Source: Actinomycetota bacterium (lineage in GTDB: Bacteria > Actinomycetota > Actinomycetes > Nanopelagicales > Nanopelagicaceae). Taken from it: a stretch of DNA of 64,000 nt. Location of the stretch: NCBI GenBank assembly GCA_003569265.1, contig BGON01000003.1, forward strand, positions 1 to 64,000, in the 5' to 3' direction. Shown one piece after another: positions 56,121 to 64,000 of this stretch. A program made the position numbers and the translations under genes. The notes under the pieces are model-generated. The model was given only the letters and a program-made list of their open reading frames with translations, searched no databases and was not told the DNA's origin. Positions within the stretch are counted from its first letter, which is position 1; each line of letters begins with the position of its first letter.

Positions 56121-58640
56121 ATGAGTAAGTTACCTATAAAGGCAAAGTGCGTTGTTATCGGCGCTGGAATCGTCGGCAATGGCATGGTCTATCACCTTGC
56201 AAAATTAGGCTGGAAAGATATTGTCCAGATTGATAAAGGACCTCTTCCTAATCCTGGTGGCTCAACTGGCCACGCATCTAACTTCATCTTTCCTGTGGAC
56301 CACTCAAAAGAGATGACAGCAATTACTGCTGAAAGTATGCGCCAATACAAAGAGTTTGGAACCTTCACTGAGACTGGTGGAATTGAAGTTGCACGTTCAG
56401 AAGAGCGTATGCAAGAGCTGGCACGTCGTATTACATCTGCAAAGTCTTGGGGAATCGAAGGTGGTCGAATTCTTACGCCTGCAGAAGTAAAGGAGCTAGT
56501 GCCCTATATCGATGAAAGCATCATTTTAGGCGGGTATTACCAGCCAACTGTGGGCGTTGTTGACTCACTTCGCACAGGAACAATCATGCGCGAGAAAGCT
56601 CAAGAGATGGGCGCTGCGCAATCATTTGCAAACGTGGAAGTGCAAGATATTAAAGTTGAAAATGGAGTTGTAAAGGCAGTTGTTACAGACCAAGGAACAA
56701 TTGAAGCCGAATACGTAGTTATTGCTACTGGTTGCTGGTCTCCCAAGCTTGCTGCAATGGCTGGAGCACACATTCCATTAACACCTGCAGTTCACCAGAT
56801 GAAAGACATCGGACCAGTTCCATTCTTTAAAGACACTAAGGGTGATATTGAATGGCCAATCGTTCGTGACATGGATGTATTTATGTATGAACGCCAACAT
56901 GGAACTGGACTTGAAATTGGTTCATATGCTCACCGTCCAATTCTCTACACACCAGATGACATTCCTTCAAATGCAACTGCAGCTCTATCTCCTACAGAGT
57001 TTGCATTCACTCAAGCTGATTTTGATATCCAAGATGAGCATGCTTACGAGCTAATGCCATCTATTGTTGGAGATGAATCAGTTCGCGAAAAGTATGCATG
57101 TAACGGAATTTTGTCTTACACCCCAGATGGAATGCCAATTCTTGGCGAAACTCCAGAAGTCAAAAACTTGTGGTCAGTAGCTGCGGTGTGGATCAAGGAA
57201 GGTCCAGGAACTGCAAAGTCTGTGGCTGAATGGATGGTTCTTGGAGATTCACATATTGATCTTCACGCATCAAACATTGCTCGTTTCCATGAGCACCACA
57301 AGGAAGAAAAGCACATTAAGTCTCGTGTGACTGAATCATTTAACAAGACCTATGGAATCGTTCACCCACTTGAGCAGTACGAATCAAATCGTAAAGTGCG
57401 TTTGTCTCCATACTATGAGCGCGAAGCAGCACTTGGCGCAGTCTTCTATGAGACTGCTGGATGGGAGCGACCATTCTGGTATGAATCCAATAAGGATTTA
57501 GTTGCAAAGTTTGGCGACAAAGTTATGCCACGTACAGCTGAATGGGAATCACGTTGGTGGTCACCCATTATCAATGCAGAGCACTTACAAATGCGCGAGA
57601 GCGCGGGCATCGTAGATTTAACTGCCTTTACTTACTTTGATATCACTGGCCCATCAGCTCTAGCGGTTGTACAAAAGGCGGCTCTTCGTCAGATGGATGT
57701 TGCAATTGGCCGCGTTGTTTACACACCTGTACTTGGTCCCAATGGTGGATTTAAATCTGATTTAACAATCATGCGCCTTGATACCGATCACTTCCGCGTT
57801 GTTACTGGCGGTGCACACGGTATGGCAGATAAGAAGTGGTTTGCTGATCTATTACCAGCCGATGGCTCTGCAAAGATCAAAGACATAACTTCTGACTACA
57901 CCACCCTTGGTGTGTGGGGACCAAATGCCAGAAAGATTATTCAAGAAGTTACATCTGAAGATATGAGCCATGAATCATTCAAGTTCAGCACATGTCGGGA
58001 AATTGATATCAAGGGCGTAAAAGTTCTTGCATCTCGTATTTCATACGTTGGCGATCTTGGCTGGGAGTTCTACGTTCCTATGGCTGATGGTCCAGCCCTT
58101 TGGGATGCCCTCTGGGAAGCTGGAAAGAACCATGGATTAATTCCAGTTGGAATTGGTGTGTATGGAACTACTGGTCGACTAGAGAAGTGTTACCGCGCAT
58201 ACGGACCAGAGCTTGAAACTGAATACACCGTAGTTGAAGCTGGAATGCAATCACCAAAGCTTAAAGAAGCAGATTTCATTGGCAAAGATGCACATGTGAA
58301 GCACCGTGCTGAGAAGCCTGTTGCAATGCTGTGCACACTCTTTGTTGATGATCACAAATCTTCAAAAGGTGAAAAGCGCTACATGATGGGTAATGAACCG
58401 ATTCTTACATTAGATAAGAAGCCAATTACAGATGCACATGGGCGTCGTTCATATGTAACAAGTGCTGGTTCTGCTCCATCTTTAGGTAAGCACATCCTGA
58501 TGTCTTACCTTCCAACAGAGTTAGCTGTAGCTGGAAATAAGTTCCTGGTTGAGTATCTTGGTGAGCACTACCCATGTTCAGTCGCTGAAGTTGGCCCAAC
58601 ATCAGTATTTGATCCATCAAATGAACGGATCCTTGCATAA
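56121..58640 (+). CDS. Dimethylglycine/sarcosine dehydrogenase-like flavoprotein with GcvT domain
   Basis: An 839-residue fusion. The N-terminal DAO domain has VVIGAGIVGNGMVYHLAKLG (about 11-30). His51 in STGHASN fits the His that holds FAD covalently in dimethylglycine oxidases. The FAD-domain tail with TPDGMPILGETPE is near 335. The FAO_M linker follows (about 390-450). The GCV_T folate domain runs from about 470 (REAALGAVFYETAGWERPFWY) with SYVGDLGWEFYVP near 637, and the GCV_T_C domain is near 735-830. It should oxidise an N-methyl group of dimethylglycine or sarcosine and pass the C1 to tetrahydrofolate. EtfB overlaps its stop (TAATG), so electrons likely go to ETF, not O2. The exact N-methyl substrate is unknown. 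Confidence 0.9.
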   Translation: MSKLPIKAKCVVIGAGIVGNGMVYHLAKLGWKDIVQIDKGPLPNPGGSTGHASNFIFPVDHSKEMTAITAESMRQYKEFGTFTETGGIEVARSEERMQELARRITSAKSWGIEGGRILTPAEVKELVPYIDESIILGGYYQPTVGVVDSLRTGTIMREKAQEMGAAQSFANVEVQDIKVENGVVKAVVTDQGTIEAEYVVIATGCWSPKLAAMAGAHIPLTPAVHQMKDIGPVPFFKDTKGDIEWPIVRDMDVFMYERQHGTGLEIGSYAHRPILYTPDDIPSNATAALSPTEFAFTQADFDIQDEHAYELMPSIVGDESVREKYACNGILSYTPDGMPILGETPEVKNLWSVAAVWIKEGPGTAKSVAEWMVLGDSHIDLHASNIARFHEHHKEEKHIKSRVTESFNKTYGIVHPLEQYESNRKVRLSPYYEREAALGAVFYETAGWERPFWYESNKDLVAKFGDKVMPRTAEWESRWWSPIINAEHLQMRESAGIVDLTAFTYFDITGPSALAVVQKAALRQMDVAIGRVVYTPVLGPNGGFKSDLTIMRLDTDHFRVVTGGAHGMADKKWFADLLPADGSAKIKDITSDYTTLGVWGPNARKIIQEVTSEDMSHESFKFSTCREIDIKGVKVLASRISYVGDLGWEFYVPMADGPALWDALWEAGKNHGLIPVGIGVYGTTGRLEKCYRAYGPELETEYTVVEAGMQSPKLKEADFIGKDAHVKHRAEKPVAMLCTLFVDDHKSSKGEKRYMMGNEPILTLDKKPITDAHGRRSYVTSAGSAPSLGKHILMSYLPTELAVAGNKFLVEYLGEHYPCSVAEVGPTSVFDPSNERILA

Positions 58641-59395
58641 TGGACGTACTTGTCTGCCTAAAGCGCGTTCCACTAGCAGGTGGAACTTTGATTCTGACTC
58701 CAGATTCACGCGATATCGAAACTAAGCATTTAGGTTTTGGTATTAGCCCCCATGAGGAAAACGCAGTTGAAGCCGGAGTTCAACTCGTTGAACAGATGGG
58801 TGGAACTCTGACTCTGCTTACTCTTGGACCTTCTGATGCTGAAGAACAACTACGCTCACAGTTAGCTATTGGTGCAACTCGCGCCGTGCTGATTGAAACA
58901 GATGGACAGGAATGGGACCCACAGGGAACTGCTGCAGCACTAGTTGATGCAATTAATGCTGAAGAGACCAAGTTTGACTTAATCATTTTTGGTGCAGAAT
59001 CTGCTGATAGTGCGGGGTATCAAATCCATATTCGTGTGGCCCATGCACTCAATCGTCCGATTATCACTAACGTTAAATCAATGAAGATTGAAAATGGCGT
59101 TGCAGTATGTGATCGAGTAGTTGCTGCTGGACGTGAGCATTATGAAGTTGCTCTACCTGCCATTGTTACCGTGCGCGATGGATTAAATATTCCACGATAT
59201 CCGTCAGTTCCTGGACGTATGCAAGCGCGCAAGAAGCCAGTAGATATGAAAAAGGCTGAGGCACGAGTGCCTAAATTAGAGAAAGTTGTTTTAACTCTCG
59301 CACCTTCTAAATCAACCGGGGCAGAGATCTTGGGCAACGGCGCCGATGCTGTTCCTGCACTAGTGGATATCTTGAAAAAGATTGGAGCTTTCTAA
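58640..59395 (+). CDS. etfB: Electron transfer flavoprotein, beta subunit
   Basis: A 251-residue subunit with the adenine-nucleotide site. It shows MDVLVCLKRVP at the start, GISPHEENAVEAGVQLVEQMGG near 35-56 (family FixA/EtfB) and the EtfB signature VAAGREHYEVALPAIVTVRDGLNIPRYPSVPGRM near 157-190. It is translationally coupled to the flavoprotein before it and overlaps etfA (TAATG). Context shows that this pair serves the demethylating dehydrogenase, rather than only fatty acid oxidation. Confidence 0.94.
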   Translation: MDVLVCLKRVPLAGGTLILTPDSRDIETKHLGFGISPHEENAVEAGVQLVEQMGGTLTLLTLGPSDAEEQLRSQLAIGATRAVLIETDGQEWDPQGTAAALVDAINAEETKFDLIIFGAESADSAGYQIHIRVAHALNRPIITNVKSMKIENGVAVCDRVVAAGREHYEVALPAIVTVRDGLNIPRYPSVPGRMQARKKPVDMKKAEARVPKLEKVVLTLAPSKSTGAEILGNGADAVPALVDILKKIGAF

Positions 59396-60354
59396 TGATT
59401 CTTGTGCTCGTAGATCAAGATCGCGGTGAACTAGATCAACTCTCACTTCGTGCATTAACTGCGGCCCGTAAATTAGGCCAAGATGTTGAAGCTGTTGTCA
59501 TTGGCAAAGAAGGCTCAGCCCTTGCTGGAATCGTTGGTGAATATGGTGCCAAGGTGTTACACGTTGCATCTCATGCCAACATCACTGATTACACACCCAT
59601 GGCATCAGGGCGTGCACTCAAAGACCTAGTTGAAAAACTTAAGCCAGATGCAGTCCTTGCTGCTGGAAGTCCACGTGGTAATGAACAGTTAGCGCATTTA
59701 GCTGCTTTTCTAGATCTTCCAATGGCAGCAGAGTGTTCAGAGATCACTTTGGGTTCTCCTCACCATGTGCTTCGAGCACGCTGGGCAGGAAATCTGATTG
59801 AGTCTGCAAATGTTCACGCAGATATTTTGATTGCAACGGTTCTGGCGTTTTCAACTGAACCAGAATCTGCCAATGGCAGCGCAGCAACAGTTGTTGATTT
59901 CGAACCAGCCCTAGAACCACAGGATTACGCTGTAAAAGTATTGAGCCGTGATGCTGGTGAATCAAAGGGTGGCGTAACACTCAATGATGCCAAAGTTATT
60001 GTCTCTGGCGGACGTGGTGTTGGTGGTCCAGATGGATTCGGTCAGATTGAAGAGCTTGCAACGTTGTTAGGTGGCACTGTTGGGTGCTCACGTGTTGTAA
60101 CAAGCTCAGGCTGGCGTCCACACGCTGAGCAAGTGGGACAAACAGGAACAAAGGTTGCACCAGATCTTTATATCGCAGCTGGTATCTCAGGTGCGATGCA
60201 GCACATTGCAGGAATGAAAAACAGTAAAACAATCGTAGTTATTAATACAGATCCAGAGGCTCCAATTCTAGGCTATGCAGATTACGCAATTATCGGTGAC
60301 TTGCATCAAGTAATACCTGCGCTTACTAGTGCAATTCGCCAAGCCAAGGGATAA
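59395..60354 (+). CDS. etfA: Electron transfer flavoprotein, alpha subunit
   Basis: A 319-residue subunit with the FAD domain. The C-terminal signature is [25 protein letters not shown] near 203-227, then [43 protein letters not shown] near 232-274 and INTDPEAPI near 285, all typical of EtfA. It ends 2 bases before fhs. The partner EtfB is directly upstream. Quinone delivery would need an ETF:quinone oxidoreductase, which is not in this window. Confidence 0.95.
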   Translation: MILVLVDQDRGELDQLSLRALTAARKLGQDVEAVVIGKEGSALAGIVGEYGAKVLHVASHANITDYTPMASGRALKDLVEKLKPDAVLAAGSPRGNEQLAHLAAFLDLPMAAECSEITLGSPHHVLRARWAGNLIESANVHADILIATVLAFSTEPESANGSAATVVDFEPALEPQDYAVKVLSRDAGESKGGVTLNDAKVIVSGGRGVGGPDGFGQIEELATLLGGTVGCSRVVTSSGWRPHAEQVGQTGTKVAPDLYIAAGISGAMQHIAGMKNSKTIVVINTDPEAPILGYADYAIIGDLHQVIPALTSAIRQAKG

Positions 60355-60356
60355 AA

Positions 60357-62021
60357 ATGTCAGATATCGAAATCGCACAAGCTGCAACGATGAAGCCAGT
60401 CACCGAAATCGGTGCCAGCTTAGGGATTGATGCAGATAACTTAGAGGCTTATGGAAAGTACAAAGCCAAAGTCAATTTGAAATATCTGACATCTTTGCCT
60501 AAGCGGGAAAACTCAAAGCTGATTTTAGTAACTGCTATAAGCCCGACACCTGCAGGTGAAGGAAAGACAACAACAACTGTTGGTCTGGGTGACGCACTGC
60601 GACATATTGGTAAAAATGCAATGATTGCACTTCGTGAGCCATCTCTAGGTCCAGTTTTTGGAATGAAAGGTGGAGCTGCTGGTGGGGGCTATGCCCAGGT
60701 AGTTCCCATGGAAGATATCAATCTTCACTTCACCGGAGATTTCAACGCTATAGCACTTGCAAATAACTTACTTGCGGCCCTTTTAGATAACCACATCCAC
60801 CATGGAAATGAACTCAACATCGATGTTCGTCGCATTGTATGGAAGCGCGTTGTTGATATGAATGATCGTGCATTACGCGAAATCATTGCATCCCTTGGTG
60901 GTGTTGGTAATGGTTATCCACGCAGTGATGGTTTCGACATCGTTGTTGCCTCTGAAATTATGGCAATTTTCTGCCTTGCCACATCTATTGAAGATCTGAA
61001 AGAGAAGATTGGCAAAATTGTTGTTGCTTACACTAAGGACAAGAAGCCAGTTCTTGCAAGTGATCTAAAAGCTCAAGGTGCTATGACGGTAATCTTAAAA
61101 GATGCTTTCCAGCCAAACTTAGTTCAGACTCTTGAGAACACTCCAGCCTTTATTCACGGTGGGCCATTTGCCAATATCGCCCATGGTTGCAACTCTGTAG
61201 TAGCTACAACTTCTGCAATGAAGTTGGCAGATTATGTTGTTACAGAAGCTGGCTTTGGTGCAGATCTTGGAGCTGAAAAGTTCATTGATATTAAATGCCG
61301 CAAAACAGGTTTACGCCCATCTGCATGTGTATTAGTTGCAACCATTCGTGCGATTAAATACCACGGTGGCGCTGACCTAAAGACAATTACAGAGGAGAAC
61401 TTGTCGGCGTTAGAAGCTGGACTTGTAAACCTTGAGCGACATATCAACAACATCACCAAGGTTTATAACCTTCCCCTAGTTGTTTCTATCAATAACTTCA
61501 CAAGTGATACTAAGGCTGAAGTTGAACTACTTCGTACTCGAGTTGAAAAGCTTGGCGTGAAGATTGTGCTTGCAACTCACTGGGCTGATGGTGGTAAGGG
61601 TGCAGCTGATCTAGCACATGCTGTTGTTGAACTATGCGAGAAGCCACAAGCTATGACTTTTGTATATGAAGACAGCTCAACATTGTGGGAGAAAATCAAC
61701 GCAGTTGCCACAAAGATTTATGGCGCAAAAGATGTAACTGCTGATGCCAAGGTGCAGGCAAAGCTCAAGGAGTTTGAAGCATCTGGCTATGGAAACTTCC
61801 CAATTTGTGTGGCAAAAACTCAGTATTCCTTCTCAACTGATGCAGCTCTACGTGGTGCACCAAGTGGCCACACCATCAATGTTCGCGAAGTAAAGCTCTC
61901 AGCAGGTGCTGAATTCATCGTGATGATCTGCGGAGAAATCATGACAATGCCAGGGTTGCCTAAGGTGCCATCTGCAGAACGCATTGATTATGTAGATGGA
62001 AAGGTAGTTGGCCTTTTCTAA
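60357..62021 (+). CDS. fhs: Formate-tetrahydrofolate ligase
   Basis: A 554-residue enzyme linking formate, ATP and THF to 10-formyl-THF, reversible. The P-loop is [19 protein letters not shown] near 63-81, [23 protein letters not shown] is near 94-116, and [12 protein letters not shown] is near 328. The end [16 protein letters not shown] is the usual FTHFS close. Placed after the demethylase and ETF genes, it most likely runs toward formate and ATP, giving energy from methyl groups. It converges on the DUF1638 gene with a 32-base gap. Confidence 0.96.
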   Translation: MSDIEIAQAATMKPVTEIGASLGIDADNLEAYGKYKAKVNLKYLTSLPKRENSKLILVTAISPTPAGEGKTTTTVGLGDALRHIGKNAMIALREPSLGPVFGMKGGAAGGGYAQVVPMEDINLHFTGDFNAIALANNLLAALLDNHIHHGNELNIDVRRIVWKRVVDMNDRALREIIASLGGVGNGYPRSDGFDIVVASEIMAIFCLATSIEDLKEKIGKIVVAYTKDKKPVLASDLKAQGAMTVILKDAFQPNLVQTLENTPAFIHGGPFANIAHGCNSVVATTSAMKLADYVVTEAGFGADLGAEKFIDIKCRKTGLRPSACVLVATIRAIKYHGGADLKTITEENLSALEAGLVNLERHINNITKVYNLPLVVSINNFTSDTKAEVELLRTRVEKLGVKIVLATHWADGGKGAADLAHAVVELCEKPQAMTFVYEDSSTLWEKINAVATKIYGAKDVTADAKVQAKLKEFEASGYGNFPICVAKTQYSFSTDAALRGAPSGHTINVREVKLSAGAEFIVMICGEIMTMPGLPKVPSAERIDYVDGKVVGLF

Positions 62022-62053
62022 TGAAGTATTCGACTTGGTCATAAGTTGTGGCT

Positions 62054-62638
62054 TTAGTTGCTAAGTAATTCCTTCACTTGCTGGGCTAGTTGACCATAAC
62101 CAACGTTTTGAATTTCTAGAGGTAAACCAATACTTGCAGCAGCTTGAGTAGCTAGCTCTTCTAACTCTTTACTCGGAACTTGGGCTAACCAGATAACCCG
62201 TGAATAGTTCTTAAAGTAGTCATCACGCAGTTCAGGCCGCTTATCTAAACCCAGCTCAACCATGACACTTCGGTGAAAGGATTTAGCTAGAAAATCAGTT
62301 AAGAAATATGTTCCAGCATCAGATTCCATGATCTCTTCTATCTTCTTTGCCCCTGCAAAAATGTCATAGCAATGGTTACCGCCTAAACGCTTCACACCGT
62401 GCTTTGTGATGACAGTATCGAGTGCGCCATAAGTTCCACAATCGGCATATGCCACAGCGCACTTCTGATGTTTATCTTTAATCTCAATGAGTAATGCATC
62501 TACTTCACCAGCAATCTTTTCTGGGCGGTTATGAAGCAGGGGTGGAAGGGGATAGATAGTGATATCAAGTGATTCTGTTGCTGCAATATCGGCGATATGG
62601 GTTGCAAGTGCCCCGCAGGCAACTACGCCAATGCTCAT
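62054..62638 (-). CDS. DUF1638 protein
   Basis: A 194-residue soluble protein of a family without a proven activity. MSIGVVACGALATHI opens, YPLPPLLHNRPEKI is near 28, YADCGTYGALD is near 64, and GNHCYDIFAG is near 86, with Cys/His residues that could bind metal. I recall DUF1638 genes as constant neighbours of corrinoid methyltransferases and RACo-like activators. The gene overlaps the next one by 4 bases, so the two are made together. Confidence 0.85.
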   Translation of the reverse strand: MSIGVVACGALATHIADIAATESLDITIYPLPPLLHNRPEKIAGEVDALLIEIKDKHQKCAVAYADCGTYGALDTVITKHGVKRLGGNHCYDIFAGAKKIEEIMESDAGTYFLTDFLAKSFHRSVMVELGLDKRPELRDDYFKNYSRVIWLAQVPSKELEELATQAAASIGLPLEIQNVGYGQLAQQVKELLSN

Positions 62639-64000
62639 GCAGGAAAAGCGAGACGTTGAACGAACTTATCGTTGAAATCTTCGCGATCAGATAATTCGAT
62701 GTAGTCAATCTCATCAAGTAGAGCTTGAGCGCCATTGCGCTCTTGGGCCGATAGTAAAACCATTTTGGCGCCTTCTCCAGCAACGTTACCTGCGGACATA
62801 ATGCGCATCACTGAAAGCTTTGGCACTAAGCCAATTTTGACCGCAGATGAAGGGGAGAGGTAAGAACCAAAAGAGCCAGCAAGTAGTACTTGCTGAATTT
62901 CAGATTCCTGCACACCAAACTCTTCTAACAAAAGCGCCCAACCTGTGGCAATAGCCGCCTTTGCAAATTGAAGTTCACGAACATCGCGCTGAGTTAAAAA
63001 GACGCAATCAGATAGATCACCCACTTCTTTGCTCCATGTTAGAACAAAGACGCGCTCACCTTCACGAGTGACTAAACGACTAGCTAGCTTTGGCGAAATA
63101 GTTAGCGCAGCCTCATCAGTAACAAACTTACCTGAGTGATCAAGTAAGCCCACTTCAACCAGAGATGCACATGCATCAACTAATCCGGAGCCGCAAATAC
63201 CAACTGCTGGAGCATCGTCAATAGTTCCAATTTCTAGTTCTCCATTAACAACCTTGATGGTTTCAATGGCACCAGATGCTGCTCTCACACCACATTTAAT
63301 ACTGGCAGCTTCAAAGGCCGGACCAGCAGGAGCAGCGGTTGCAAGAATCTTGTCGCCATCACCTAAAACAATTTCACAGTTTGTGCCAACATCGATAAAT
63401 AAGCGCAATCGCTTATCGCGATCCATTCCTGAGGCAAGGGCCCCTGCAATGATGTCTCCACCAACATATGCACCAAGTGAGGGCATGATCACTGCCTTTG
63501 CAAGTGGATGCACGGCAATGCCAATCTCTTTGACAGAAATGTTTGGATAACTAGCGCTAGCCATAATAAATGGGGCAACTCCCAGAGGTTCTGGATCAAT
63601 GCCAAGGAGAAGTTGCGTCATCGTGGCATTGCCAGCAATAGCTAATTCATAAACATGGTGGGGATTAACATCGGCTTCAACACAGACCTCTTGCGTCAGC
63701 TGATTAAGGGTTTCTTGAGCTAAACCGCTGAGTTTTGCCAGAGCATTAGGGTCAAGCATTGTTGCACTGATTCGTGTGATGACATCTGCGCCAAATGGCT
63801 GCTGCTTATTGAGCATTGATTTAACGGCCACTGGTGTTCCAGTATTGAGATCAAGCAAAGTTGCAACAACTGTTGTTGTTCCCAAGTCATAAGCAATTCC
63901 ATAGCGGAGATGTGTTGTGTCACCAGCTTCAATGCCTAGAAAATCTTGATCAGCAAAGACTGCAGTTACTTTGTAATTTGATGCACGCAAGATGCGGGGG
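62635..64000 (-). CDS. RACo-like ASKHA (DUF4445) corrinoid activator, 5' part outside window
   Basis: The C-terminal 455 residues are present; the frame is open to the window edge, so the Met at 63990 is internal. ASKHA ATPase motifs: YGIAYDLGTTTVVATLLD, ELAIAGNATMTQLLLGIDPEPLGVAPF, VGGDIIAGALASG, LFIDVGTNCEIVLGDGD, AVGICGSGLVDACASLVEVGLLD and LLAGSFGSYL. The usual N-terminal [2Fe-2S] domain would lie beyond base 64000. Such proteins use ATP to reduce an inactive Co(II) corrinoid protein. This predicts a corrinoid methyltransferase near by, outside the window. Confidence 0.92.
   Translation of the reverse strand, partial: PRILRASNYKVTAVFADQDFLGIEAGDTTHLRYGIAYDLGTTTVVATLLDLNTGTPVAVKSMLNKQQPFGADVITRISATMLDPNALAKLSGLAQETLNQLTQEVCVEADVNPHHVYELAIAGNATMTQLLLGIDPEPLGVAPFIMASASYPNISVKEIGIAVHPLAKAVIMPSLGAYVGGDIIAGALASGMDRDKRLRLFIDVGTNCEIVLGDGDKILATAAPAGPAFEAASIKCGVRAASGAIETIKVVNGELEIGTIDDAPAVGICGSGLVDACASLVEVGLLDHSGKFVTDEAALTISPKLASRLVTREGERVFVLTWSKEVGDLSDCVFLTQRDVRELQFAKAAIATGWALLLEEFGVQESEIQQVLLAGSFGSYLSPSSAVKIGLVPKLSVMRIMSAGNVAGEGAKMVLLSAQERNGAQALLDEIDYIELSDREDFNDKFVQRLAFPA

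Overview
This window looks like a chromosomal segment of a streamlined, AT-leaning actinobacterium, most like the freshwater Nanopelagicales (acI; Planktophila/Nanopelagicus type). That placement is inferred. It rests on actinobacterial gene sets (trigger factor-clpP1-clpP2-clpX-valS-folC-DUF4233-ndk; mreBCD-mrdA-rodA-rne; rpsT-lepA-hemW-hrcA-dnaJ-rsmE-hinT-phoH-ybeY; a GlbO-type truncated haemoglobin; an RpiB of the Glu-base type), on AT-leaning codons, on very short or overlapping gene junctions, and on mostly single tRNA genes without encoded CCA. No rRNA, CRISPR, insertion sequence or prophage was seen.

Layout. 1-7 kb: a partial unknown gene, a secreted HNH nuclease, ppa, orn, and a pstC-pstA-pstB-pstS phosphate transporter with 11-nt-phased PHO-box-like repeats before pstC and before pstS. 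7-14 kb: ettA, a thioesterase, a GH13 alpha-glucosidase, two MFS transporters, a truncated haemoglobin, an MscS-type channel. 14-20 kb: an HNH protein, a small membrane protein, pepN, trmB, rpiB and a secreted collagen-like protein. 20-28 kb: trigger factor, Clp protease, valS and folC. Here 13 single-base indels break otherwise normal essential genes, which reads as local sequence error. 28-37 kb: ndk, then the rod-shape and wall-elongation operon and RNase E/G. 37-48 kb: ribosome, heat-shock and RNA-modification genes, with an HrcA that lacks about 95 central residues. 48-52 kb: tRNA-Gln, tRNA-Glu, a LysE exporter, then a leftward operon (PF13769 small protein, homocysteine S-methyltransferase-like protein, TrhO, sugar kinase). 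52-64 kb: MgtC, a large metallophosphoesterase, a mobA remnant, and a one-carbon catabolic region.

The part most worth attention is 51-64 kb. A TauE/SafE permease, a GntR regulator with a palindrome at its start, a dimethylglycine/sarcosine dehydrogenase-like flavoprotein with a folate-binding GcvT half, EtfB, EtfA and formate-THF ligase are packed in one direction. Together they describe oxidative N-demethylation of a methylated glycine onto tetrahydrofolate, electrons to ETF, and recovery of ATP as formate is released. Facing this operon are a DUF1638 protein and a RACo-like ASKHA (DUF4445) corrinoid-activation ATPase that runs off the window end. The BHMT-like and PF13769 proteins a few kb away are families I associate with corrinoid methyl transfer. 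The corrinoid protein and the methyltransferase are not in this window, so a joined glycine betaine to glycine route is a hypothesis.
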